From Thermoanaerobaculum sp964488355 (GTDB lineage Bacteria; Acidobacteriota; Thermoanaerobaculia; Thermoanaerobaculales; Thermoanaerobaculaceae): a DNA stretch of 64,000 bases. The translations under genes and the position numbers were made by a program. Under the pieces are notes generated by a model that was given only the letters and a program-made list of their open reading frames with translations, was not told the origin of the DNA and did not search any database. The stretch spans positions 1 to 64,000 of the forward strand of contig CAZAUJ010000010.1 of assembly GCA_964488355.1 (NCBI GenBank), written 5' to 3'. This document shows, piece by piece, positions 56,998 through 64,000 of the stretch (position 1 is its first letter; each line of letters begins with the position of its first letter).

Positions 56998-58494
56998 ATG
57001 GAGATCGTGGCCAGTTTTAACCCGATGACCAGTGCCGACCCCCTGAAGGCGCTGGCCAAGCCGCCCCGCGGCGCTACCCTAGTGGAACTGCGGGCAGATT
57101 TGTTTCCTGAGGGTTTCCCTCTGGACCAGGCGGTGGCCGCCTCACCCTTGCCGGTGGTGCTCACGCTGCGCTCCCGTGCCGAAGGGGGGCAGGGTCCCGA
57201 AGACGGTGCTGGACGCGAGCGGTTCTACCGGCACGCGCAGGCCTGGCCAGTGGCGTTCTTTGACCTGGAAGTTCAGCGGGACCTGCAGCTTTTGGGCACC
57301 GTGGTGCCCAAGGAGAAGGCCATCGTTTCCTGCCACCTGGACTGGGCCAAAAGCGGCGAGCTGGAGGCAACCATGGCCAAGCTTTTGGCCACCGGTAGCC
57401 GCTACGCCAAGCTGGTGACCACCGCTCGGTGCCTGGAAGACGTGCTTTCGGTGCTGCAGCTCGCCAACGCCCTCTCCCGAGGTGCCAATGGCCACCGCCG
57501 GGGAATCGTTTTTGCGCAGGGGGACCAGGGCGTGGCTACGCGCCTTTTGGCTCCTTTTTTGGCCGCGCCGGTGGCCTACGCCAGCTGGGAACAGGGCCAG
57601 GAGGTGGCGGCAGGCCAGTGGCCGCCAGCGGAGCTCAAGGCTCTATTGGGTCACCTCAGCAGCCGGCCCAAGCGCCTGTACGCAGTGCTTGGTGGGGAAG
57701 CCCACCGCTCCCTTTCTCCCCGTATGCACAATGCGGGCTTCCGCGCTTTGGGCTTGCCCTACCTCTTCGTTCCCTTGGTGGTTCGCCAGGAGGAGGAGCT
57801 GCGCACGCTGCTGCAGCCGGCGGGGGAGGGGCCTTTGGATACCTTGGGCCTGCCGGTGGGTGGTTTTGCCGTCACCATGCCCTGGAAGGAAAAAGCCGCC
57901 GCTGCCTGTCAGCTGTTGGCACCGCGGGCGGAACGAGCCCGGGCGGTCAACACGGTGTTGCCTCGTCCCGGCAAGCTCGTGGGCGATTTGACCGACGTGG
58001 ACGGCCTCAACCGCGTGCTGCTGGAGGTGGGGGTGCGGTTGGCGGGCACGCGGGTGGCGGTTTTTGGTACGGGAGGAGCGGCACGGGCGTCGCTGGTGGC
58101 GCTGCAGCTGGCAGGCGCGCGGGCGCTGGTGGTGGGCCGACAGCCGGCTAAGGCGGAGGCCCTAGCTAGGGAGTTTGGTGCGCAAGCCGCTGGGCCCGAT
58201 GAGCTGGCACAGGTGCGGGTGCTCATCAATGCCTCTCCAGCCGGTGCCGATGGGCAGGAGGATCCGCTTTTGGCCGCCTTGCCCTTGCCCCCCGGCGCGG
58301 TGGTGGTGGACATGCCCTACGGGGCCGGGCCCACCTTTTTGCAAGAGCTCAGTGCCAATCGGGGCTGGGACTACGTGTCCGGCAAGGAAGTGCTGCTCTT
58401 TCAGGGCGTTTCCCAGTTTGCGGCAATGAACGGGGTGGCGCCGCCGGTGCGCGCCATGGCGCAAGCGCTTGGCTTGGAGGAGCTGCAGGGGTGA
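56998..58494 (+). CDS. aroDE: Bifunctional 3-dehydroquinate dehydratase / shikimate dehydrogenase
   Basis: 498 residues. N-terminal type I dehydroquinase (about 1-215): catalytic His in SCHLD and Schiff-base Lys in YAKLVTTA. C-terminal shikimate dehydrogenase (about 228-498): shikimate site GEAHRSLSPRMHNAGFRALG, catalytic Lys in VTMPWKEKAA, VNTVL, LTDVDGLN, and NADP loop GTGGAARAS. The fusion is typical of plants and Chlamydiae and is known in some other bacteria. ATG 56998 is chosen since family similarity starts there and the RBS lies seven bases before; the frame is open from 56869. Confidence 0.93.
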   Translation: MEIVASFNPMTSADPLKALAKPPRGATLVELRADLFPEGFPLDQAVAASPLPVVLTLRSRAEGGQGPEDGAGRERFYRHAQAWPVAFFDLEVQRDLQLLGTVVPKEKAIVSCHLDWAKSGELEATMAKLLATGSRYAKLVTTARCLEDVLSVLQLANALSRGANGHRRGIVFAQGDQGVATRLLAPFLAAPVAYASWEQGQEVAAGQWPPAELKALLGHLSSRPKRLYAVLGGEAHRSLSPRMHNAGFRALGLPYLFVPLVVRQEEELRTLLQPAGEGPLDTLGLPVGGFAVTMPWKEKAAAACQLLAPRAERARAVNTVLPRPGKLVGDLTDVDGLNRVLLEVGVRLAGTRVAVFGTGGAARASLVALQLAGARALVVGRQPAKAEALAREFGAQAAGPDELAQVRVLINASPAGADGQEDPLLAALPLPPGAVVVDMPYGAGPTFLQELSANRGWDYVSGKEVLLFQGVSQFAAMNGVAPPVRAMAQALGLEELQG

Positions 58495-59372
58495 CCCCCG
58501 TTCTCTCCGCTGCTTGGGGGGCCGAGGCCCTTTACGAGGCTCAGTACCGGGGGTTGCGCCTGCTGCAGGAGCACGGCTTCACGCCCGTGGTTTTGCCCTT
58601 GGTTTACCCGGCAGGAAGCGGGTACAGCGGGGACTTTCGCTTCCTCGACGGGGAGGGGGAGCTCTGGGCCGTGCGGGCGGATTTCACGCCCTTGGCAGCG
58701 CGGGCTTTCGCCCGGCCGCTGCTCGCTCAGGACACGGTGGTGCGGGTGTGCTACGCCGGGGAGGTGGCACGCCGTTGGCCTGCGCGGCTGCAGGGGGTGG
58801 CCGAGTTTTACCAGCTGGGGTTTGAGGCCTTTGGGGCCCGTGACGAGGCGGACGCGGCTTTGGAGCTGCTCTTGCGGCTCGTGTGCCACCTTGGGGTTCC
58901 GGCGGAGCAGCTGAGCTTAGGCGTGAGCCAAGCAGGCGTGGCGGAAGCGATGCTTTTGCAGTTGCTGGAGGACAGTCCAGATGCGGAGCTTTTCGAGCTG
59001 ATGACCGCCAAGGACGTGGCTGCCCTGGTTGAGCGGCTGGGCCTGGCAACGGAAGGGGAGCGGATGCTGCGTCAGGCACTGTTGGACGAGGGGGAGGGCT
59101 GGGTACGGTTTTTCGGCTTGGAGGCCGTTTGGGAACGGTTTTGCCAGCTGCGAGAGGTGGCGACGGCAATGGGAGTGAAGGCGCACTTCGAGGTGGCACC
59201 ATCGGTGGCCGGTACCTACTACTCCGGAAGCATCTTCGCCCTTTGGGGGAAGGCGGGGAAAGCGCTGTTGGCCTCTGGGGGTGAGTACTCGGTGGAGTGC
59301 GAAGGAAGGCGTCTGTCGGCGGTGGGGAGCACCCTATCCCTCAACCGGCTTTTGGAGGAAAACACATGCTGA
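58491..59372 (+). CDS. hisZ: ATP phosphoribosyltransferase regulatory subunit HisZ
   Basis: 293 residues from GTG 58491 (GTGA overlap). HisRS-like catalytic-core paralogue without the anticodon domain: VVLPLVYPAGSGYSG, VRADFTPLAARAFAR (motif 2-like), ARLQGVAEFYQLGFEAFG, and YSGSIFALWGKAGKALLASGGEYS. It overlaps hisG by seven bases, and short HisG needs HisZ for activity and histidine feedback. Confidence 0.88.
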   Translation: MTPVLSAAWGAEALYEAQYRGLRLLQEHGFTPVVLPLVYPAGSGYSGDFRFLDGEGELWAVRADFTPLAARAFARPLLAQDTVVRVCYAGEVARRWPARLQGVAEFYQLGFEAFGARDEADAALELLLRLVCHLGVPAEQLSLGVSQAGVAEAMLLQLLEDSPDAELFELMTAKDVAALVERLGLATEGERMLRQALLDEGEGWVRFFGLEAVWERFCQLREVATAMGVKAHFEVAPSVAGTYYSGSIFALWGKAGKALLASGGEYSVECEGRRLSAVGSTLSLNRLLEENTC

Positions 59373-59983
59373 GCTTGGCCTTGCCCAAAGGACGGCTTTT
59401 TCAACCCACGGTGGAGCTACTCCGCCACGCTGGTGTGGGCCCCGCATGCCAGTTGGAGGAAAACCCACGGAGGTTGGTGTTTGCTGACGAGCATTTCCGC
59501 TTGGTGTTGGTCAAGGACCCCGATGTCCCGGCCTACGTGGAGCAAGGCGTGGCCGATGCAGGGTTCGTGGGTCTGGACCAGCTTTTGGAGCACGGTGGCG
59601 ATGTGTTGCGCCTGCTGCGCTTACCCTTCGGGCACTGTCGCCTTTGCCTTTTGGCTAGGGCCGGGGCTGCCGCCCCCTCCCCGTCCAAGCCTTTCCACTT
59701 GGCTACCAAGTACCCACGGCTGGCCAAGAGGCTCCTTTCGATCCGAGGGCTCTGGGCGGAGGTGGTGGCGTTGGCGGGGAGCGTGGAGCTGGCGGCTACG
59801 CTGGGCCTGGCTGACTACGTGCTCGACCTGGTGGAAACGGGTCGCACGCTACGGGAAAACGGCTTGGAAATCCTGGACACCTGGCTCTCAGTGGCGCCTT
59901 ACTTTGTTACCAGCCGCGGGGTATGGGAGACTGCGAGGGACGACGTCAAGGCGGTGGCAAGCCGCCTGGGAGGTGGCCTATGA
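59366..59983 (+). CDS. hisG: ATP phosphoribosyltransferase, short form
   Basis: 205 residues, the short HisG that works with HisZ. SLALPKGRLFQPTVELL at the N-terminus, ADAGFVGLDQLLEHG, LATKYPRLAKRLL, and the PRPP-binding part SVELAATLGLADYVLDLVETGRTLRENGLEIL. First step of histidine synthesis. The ATG at 59366 sits inside the hisZ end, with GGAGGA before it. Confidence 0.95.
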   Translation: MLSLALPKGRLFQPTVELLRHAGVGPACQLEENPRRLVFADEHFRLVLVKDPDVPAYVEQGVADAGFVGLDQLLEHGGDVLRLLRLPFGHCRLCLLARAGAAAPSPSKPFHLATKYPRLAKRLLSIRGLWAEVVALAGSVELAATLGLADYVLDLVETGRTLRENGLEILDTWLSVAPYFVTSRGVWETARDDVKAVASRLGGGL

Positions 59984-61269
59984 GGATTGTTCGTAGCAGC
60001 GAAGCCAAAGGGCAGCGGCTCATCCAGCAGCTGGAGGGTCGCATGGCGCAGGTGCTCGACCTCAAACTGGAGGAAAGGGTCCGCGGCATTGTTGCGGCCA
60101 TTGCAAAAAAGGGTGACCGGGCGCTTACCAGCTTTGTTCGTAAGTACGACTTGGCGGGGATGGGGGCCTCGCAGCTGAAGTTGGCGGCGGAGCCACCAAC
60201 GGAGGAGGAAGTGGGGCCCGACTTCGTGGAGGCGGTGGAGTTGGCGCTGGCTAACCTGCAGGCATTTCACGAGCCGCAGAAGTCCAAGGGTTATACCCTG
60301 GAGCTGCAAGGCGATGAGCTGGCCATTCGCGTGCGACCCCTGGACGCGGTGGGGGTGTACGTGCCGGGCGGCAACGCCGTGTACCTCTCCAGCTTGCTCA
60401 TGAGCGTGGTTCCAGCCCGCATTGCCGGGGTGGAGCGGATTGCTGTGGCCTGCCCGCCTCGGGCCTACCTCAGCTCTCCTCATCTTCGTTACCTTCTCAA
60501 GCGGCTGAACTTGCGCGAGGTGTACTTGATGGGCGGAGCCCATGCCTTGGCGGCCTTGGCTTTGGGTACCGAGTCGGTAACACCGGTGGACAAGGTGGTG
60601 GGCCCTGGCGGGCGATGGGTGACGGCGGCCAAGCGGGCCCTTTTTGGCGTGGTGGACGTGGATCTGATTGCCGGACCCTCGGAAGTGGTGGTGGTGGCCG
60701 ATGGCCATGCGGACCCCTCCCTGGTGGCTGCAGACTTGCTGGCGCAGGCGGAACACGACGAGGACGCATTAGCGGTTTTGCTCACGCCGGCCGCCGCCTT
60801 AGCTGAGAAGGTCGCCGCCAGGCTGCGCTCCCGCCTGCGGACCCTTCCAGAGGATGCCAACGCCCGCCGGGCCATGAAGCGGTGGGGCGCGATGGTGGTG
60901 ACCGAGGACTTGGAAGAGGCCTGCGAGCTGGTCAACCGCATTGCCCCGGAGCACGTGGAGCTTTTGGTGAGCGAACCCCACCGCTGGCTGGAGCGCATTT
61001 CGGCCGCGGGCGCCGTGTTCCTTGGCACCTTTTCGCCGGTGACGCTGGGCGATTACGTGGTGGGCAGCAACCATGTGCTGCCCACGGCTCGGGCGGCGCG
61101 CTTTGCCTCCCCCCTGGGGGTGTGGGATTTCGTGCGGCGCACGGCGGTGGTGCGGGTAGCTCCCCACCGTTATCCCAAGCTGGCGCGGGCAGCTTCCACC
61201 CTGGCCGCGTTGGAGGGCCTGCCGCTCCACGCTGAGGCCCTGGTGGCAGGGGAGCGAGGGACGCTGTGA
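59980..61269 (+). CDS. hisD: Histidinol dehydrogenase
   Basis: 429 residues from the ATGA overlap at 59980. Signatures: VRPLDAVGVYVPGGNAVYLSSLLMSVVPA, the GPGGRWVTAAKRALFG part, DLIAGPSEVVVVADGHADPSLVAADLLAQAEHDEDA (zinc and catalytic residues) and GSNHVLPTARAARFASPLGVWDF. It catalyses the last two oxidations to histidine. Confidence 0.95.
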   Translation: MRIVRSSEAKGQRLIQQLEGRMAQVLDLKLEERVRGIVAAIAKKGDRALTSFVRKYDLAGMGASQLKLAAEPPTEEEVGPDFVEAVELALANLQAFHEPQKSKGYTLELQGDELAIRVRPLDAVGVYVPGGNAVYLSSLLMSVVPARIAGVERIAVACPPRAYLSSPHLRYLLKRLNLREVYLMGGAHALAALALGTESVTPVDKVVGPGGRWVTAAKRALFGVVDVDLIAGPSEVVVVADGHADPSLVAADLLAQAEHDEDALAVLLTPAAALAEKVAARLRSRLRTLPEDANARRAMKRWGAMVVTEDLEEACELVNRIAPEHVELLVSEPHRWLERISAAGAVFLGTFSPVTLGDYVVGSNHVLPTARAARFASPLGVWDFVRRTAVVRVAPHRYPKLARAASTLAALEGLPLHAEALVAGERGTL

Positions 61270-62315
61270 GGGAGGGCTACCGACGCCGGCCCACGCCTCC
61301 CGCGGCGCTGCGGTTGGATCTTAACGAGGCGCCGTGGGAGGCGGAGGAGCAGCTTCGCCGGCACTTCTTGGCCTTTCTTCAGCGGCAGGAGTGGCGTCGG
61401 TATCCCTCCGTAGACGCACGGCCGGCGCGCGAAGCGGCCGCCAGGCTCTACGGTTGGGTGCCGGAAGGCACGCTGGTGGGCAACGGGTCTAACGAGCTAC
61501 TGGCAGCTGCGCTGGCGAGTTTCGCGGGCAATGGGCAGAAGGTGCTTTGCTTTTCGCCCAGCTTTTCTGTGTATCCCTGGCTGGTGAAGCGTGCTGGGGG
61601 CCAGCTGGTGCCCTTCGCCCTCGTACCTCCCACCTTTGCCATCGAGGGACCCCCGCTGGTGGCGGCAGCCAAAGAGGCGGATGTGCTCCTCCTGTGCTCA
61701 CCCAACAACCCCACCGGGGGGGAACTCTCCGATGCCCTCTGGCACCAGCTTCTGGAGTTGGGCAAGCCCACGATTTGGGACGGAGCCTATTGGGAGTTCG
61801 GCCGCGGGGGGCCGGTGGAGCCCTGGTTGGCCCGTTACCCCAATTTGGTGATTACCCGCACCATGTCCAAAGTTTGGGCTTTGGCTGCCTTCCGCGCCGG
61901 TTGCCTCCTGGCTTCCCCCTCCATGGCCGAGAGGATTCGACGGCGCATGTTGCCGTTCGCGCCGGGGTTGGCAGTTTGGGCCGCTTTCGAAGCCGCTGCC
62001 TCGGCGCCGGAGCTGGGGGCCGGCCGGGCGGCGCGGGTGGTGGCGGAAAGGGAAGCCCAGCGAGACATGCTGGCCCGCCTTCCCGGGGTGGAGGTGGTAC
62101 CGTCCTGCGGGAACTTCTTCCTGCTTCGGGTGGTAGGTTGCCATGGGCAGGAGCTGGTCGCCCTCCTGGGCCAGCGGGGTGTGGCCGTGCGGGAGGTGGA
62201 GGACCTTTCAGCCGAAGGCTACGTGCGGGTGACGGTGGGGACGCCTGAGGAGGGAGCTCGCCTTTGGCAGGCACTGAAGGAGGTGACCGATGGTCGCGCG
62301 TGTGGGTCGTGTTGA
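61266..62315 (+). CDS. hisC: Histidinol-phosphate aminotransferase
   Basis: 349 residues from GTG 61266. Fold-type I PLP enzyme: LDLNEAPWE, VGNGSNELLAAAL, LLCSPNNPTGGELS (substrate site), IWDGAYWEFG, and the PLP Lys in TRTMSKVWALAAFRAGCLL. Unusually, its last 26 bases overlap the start of hisB. Confidence 0.92.
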   Translation: MREGYRRRPTPPAALRLDLNEAPWEAEEQLRRHFLAFLQRQEWRRYPSVDARPAREAAARLYGWVPEGTLVGNGSNELLAAALASFAGNGQKVLCFSPSFSVYPWLVKRAGGQLVPFALVPPTFAIEGPPLVAAAKEADVLLLCSPNNPTGGELSDALWHQLLELGKPTIWDGAYWEFGRGGPVEPWLARYPNLVITRTMSKVWALAAFRAGCLLASPSMAERIRRRMLPFAPGLAVWAAFEAAASAPELGAGRAARVVAEREAQRDMLARLPGVEVVPSCGNFFLLRVVGCHGQELVALLGQRGVAVREVEDLSAEGYVRVTVGTPEEGARLWQALKEVTDGRACGSC

Positions 62316-62886
62316 GCGGCAAACGGGAGAAACCTCGGTGCTGGTGGAGGTGGACCTGGCCGGCGGGGGCTACGCCATCACCACCGGCTTGGGTTTTTTC
62401 GACCACATGCTGGCCACCTTGGCACACCATGCGGGCTTTGCCCTGGTGGTGCGGGCGGAGGGCGATTTGGTAGTGGACGCCCACCATACGGTGGAAGACG
62501 TGGGTTTGGCGCTGGGACACGCGCTGGACCAAGCCTTGGGTGAAAGGCGGGGCGTGGCTCGCTTTGGCTTTGCCTACGCGCCGTTGGACGAGGCTCTGGC
62601 GCGGGCGGTGGTGGACCTATCGGGCCGGCCTTACGCCGCCGTGAGCTTTCCGGAGCCCCTCGAGCTGGCTTGGGTTTCCCAGTCCTTTCCTATGACCTTG
62701 GTAGGTGAGTTCTTCCGCGCCCTGGCAAGCCGTGCCCTGCTCACCCTCCACCTGGATGTGGAGCGAGGTCGGGACCCGCACCACGCGGCGGAAGCGGCTT
62801 TCAAGGCCTTTGCCTTGGCCCTGCGGCAGGCGATTAGCCTGGTCTCGGAGACCGTGGCCTCCACCAAGGGGACCTTGCGGGCATGA
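62290..62886 (+). CDS. hisB: Imidazoleglycerol-phosphate dehydratase
   Basis: 198 residues, the monofunctional form. Two metal-binding repeats: FFDHMLATLAHHAGF and DAHHTVEDVGLALGHAL in the first half, SRALLTLHLDVERGRDPHHAAEAAFKAFA in the second. ATG at 62290 lies within hisC; MVARVGRVERQTGETSVLVEVDLAG fits the normal N-terminus. Confidence 0.95.
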   Translation: MVARVGRVERQTGETSVLVEVDLAGGGYAITTGLGFFDHMLATLAHHAGFALVVRAEGDLVVDAHHTVEDVGLALGHALDQALGERRGVARFGFAYAPLDEALARAVVDLSGRPYAAVSFPEPLELAWVSQSFPMTLVGEFFRALASRALLTLHLDVERGRDPHHAAEAAFKAFALALRQAISLVSETVASTKGTLRA

Positions 62887-63482
62887 GGGTGACGGTGGTG
62901 GACCTGGGGGTGGGCAACCTGCCCAACGTGGTGCGCGCGCTGGTGCGGGCGGGAGCCCAGGTGCAGGTTACGGGCGAGGCTGCCCAGGTGCGAGAAGCTT
63001 CTTGCTTGGTGCTTCCGGGGGTTGGGTCTGCCCCGGCAGCCCTGCGGGGCTTACGGGAAAGAGGCCTAGGACCGGCGCTGCAGGAAGCGGTAGCCTCCGA
63101 TGCCTGGCTTCTGGGCATTTGCCTGGGCCACCAGCTGCTTTTTCAGGAGCTGCACGAGTTCGGCAGACACCAGGGCTTGGGTTTGCTCCCCGGCTCGGTC
63201 GTGGCGCTGCCAGCCTCGGTGCGCGTGCCCCACATGGGTTGGGCGAGGGTGGAAGCTCGGAGCGGCACGTTTGCTTCCTTGGACGGCCGCTGGTTTTACT
63301 TCGTGCACTCCTACGCGGCGTGTCCCCAGGAGGAGGACCTCCTTGCGGTGGCCGAGCATCAGGGGCACTGCTTTTGCGCTGCCGTGCAGCGTGGGCGGGT
63401 GGTTGGTGTGCAATTTCACCCGGAAAAGAGCGGTCCCAGCGGTCAGGCTTTTCTTCGCGAGTTCTTGCACAGGGCGGCCTAA
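62883..63482 (+). CDS. hisH: Imidazole glycerol phosphate synthase, glutaminase subunit
   Basis: 199 residues. Class I amidotransferase: VTVVDLGVGNLPNVVRAL, LPGVGSAP, nucleophile Cys in LLGICLGHQLLFQ, and His/Glu in GVQFHPEKSGPSG. It feeds ammonia to HisF (outside the window). The stop overlaps hisA (TAATG). Confidence 0.95.
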   Translation: MRVTVVDLGVGNLPNVVRALVRAGAQVQVTGEAAQVREASCLVLPGVGSAPAALRGLRERGLGPALQEAVASDAWLLGICLGHQLLFQELHEFGRHQGLGLLPGSVVALPASVRVPHMGWARVEARSGTFASLDGRWFYFVHSYAACPQEEDLLAVAEHQGHCFCAAVQRGRVVGVQFHPEKSGPSGQAFLREFLHRAA

Positions 63483-64000
63483 TGCCTGGCGGGTTTCGTT
63501 TCTGGGCAGCTTTGGACCTCATGGATGGGCAGGTGGTGCGCTTGCGGGGGGGCGTGCCCGAAAGCCGCTGGCTGGTGAGCTCGGACCCCTTGGCCCTGGC
63601 GCTTTCGTGGCAGGAGCAAGGGGTCCCGGGCTTCCACGTGGTGGATTTGGATGCGGCCCTGCGGCGAGGTAGCAACGCGCCGGTGGTGGAGGAGCTGTGT
63701 CAGAAGCTGTCGGTGCCGGTGCAGGTGGGGGGTGGGGTGCAAAGCGTGGCCGATTTCCGACGCTTGCGAGGCTCGGGTGGTGGTGGGTTCCTTAGCGGTG
63801 CGGCAACCCGAGGTGGTTGCTGCCCTGGCCCAAGAGGATCCGGAGGGTTTGGTGGTGGCGGCAGACGTGCAAGCCGGCGTGGTGACCCTTTCAGGCTGGC
63901 AAGAAAAGAGCCCCTGGTCGCTTTCGAGCTTTGCTCGAGCGGTGCGTCAGGTGGGTGTGCGTCACCTGTTGGTGACGGCGGTGGCGCGGGATGGGACGGG
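63482..64000 (+). pseudogene. hisA: hisA, frameshifted and cut by the window edge
   Basis: Phosphoribosylformimino-AICAR-phosphate isomerase. The first part reads FWAALDLMDGQVVRLRGG (catalytic Asp) ... FHVVDLDAA ... VPVQVGGGVQSVADFRRLR up to about 63770. The family sequence then continues one frame over: ARVVVGSLAVRQPEVVAAL ... LVVAADVQAGVV (second catalytic Asp) ... VRHLLVTAVARDGT. This fits one extra base or a deletion of two (or five or eight) around 63765-63775. All visible motifs are otherwise sound, so a sequence error is quite possible. The 3' end is outside. Confidence 0.85.

Noticed and set aside
1..64000. CRISPR arrays, transposases, integrases or phage genes
   Set aside because: I saw no regularly spaced short repeats and no recognisable mobile-element protein; the only long repeat is the pilB duplication.

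Overview
The window looks like a GC-rich chromosomal segment of a Gram-negative (diderm) bacterium. It carries LPS genes (lpxK, waaA, two heptose-ADP genes, a heptosyltransferase), an outer-membrane porin, secretins and type IV pilus genes. A short HisG paired with HisZ, a fused AroDE, DUF4388 and VWA/DUF3108 proteins, and many multiheme cytochromes c suggest an anaerobic Acidobacteriota-like lineage (Thermoanaerobaculia/Holophagae type). That placement is an inference from gene content, not a measured one.

Layout. 1-30: 3' end of what looks like tRNA-Sec. 52-1150: DUF4388 protein and FmdB zinc ribbon. 1147-17021 (minus strand): one long run, read from 17021 downward: waaA-lpxK-rfaE1-rfaE2-glycosyltransferase 9-DUF3108-pilB2-pilB1-pilT-pilC-pilS-pilR-DUF192-galU. 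The two pilB genes encode identical proteins and share a 1732-bp identical tract. 17112-30350 (plus): ECF sigma factor and anti-sigma factor, then a complete-looking type II secretion/pseudopilus operon (F, E, M/L-like, N, O, P/C-like, secretin D, three pseudopilins) ending in a GT39-like membrane protein. 30361-32428: an OmpR-type regulator whose sensor kinase is broken by three frameshifts. 32482-37093: an outer-membrane porin, a decaheme and an eight-heme cytochrome, resembling an MtrAB-type extracellular electron transfer conduit.

37231-50205: M16 peptidase, dut, MBL hydrolase and purSQLF, then a nine-heme cytochrome and a convergent secreted protein that share a C-terminal domain, then purMN. 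50248-54515 (minus): nitrilase-like hydrolase, VWA protein, EamA transporter and two TPM-domain proteins. 54560-56641: a hypothetical protein, a 0.9-kb stretch with no convincing gene, and a DinB protein. 56805-64000: an aromatic/histidine operon aroDE-hisZ-hisG-hisD-hisC-hisB-hisH-hisA, preceded by a short leader ORF with Tyr-Trp-His-Trp codons and five mutually exclusive pairing segments. The last segment pair buries the aroDE ribosome-binding site. hisA is frameshifted and runs off the window edge.

How parts fit: the pilus genes and the secretion operon are separate, complete machines of the same superfamily. The secretion operon lies next to the porin-cytochrome set, which suggests, without proof, that it exports surface redox proteins. 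Several first genes have a -10-like hexamer only 5-9 bases before the start codon, so leaderless mRNAs may be common here.
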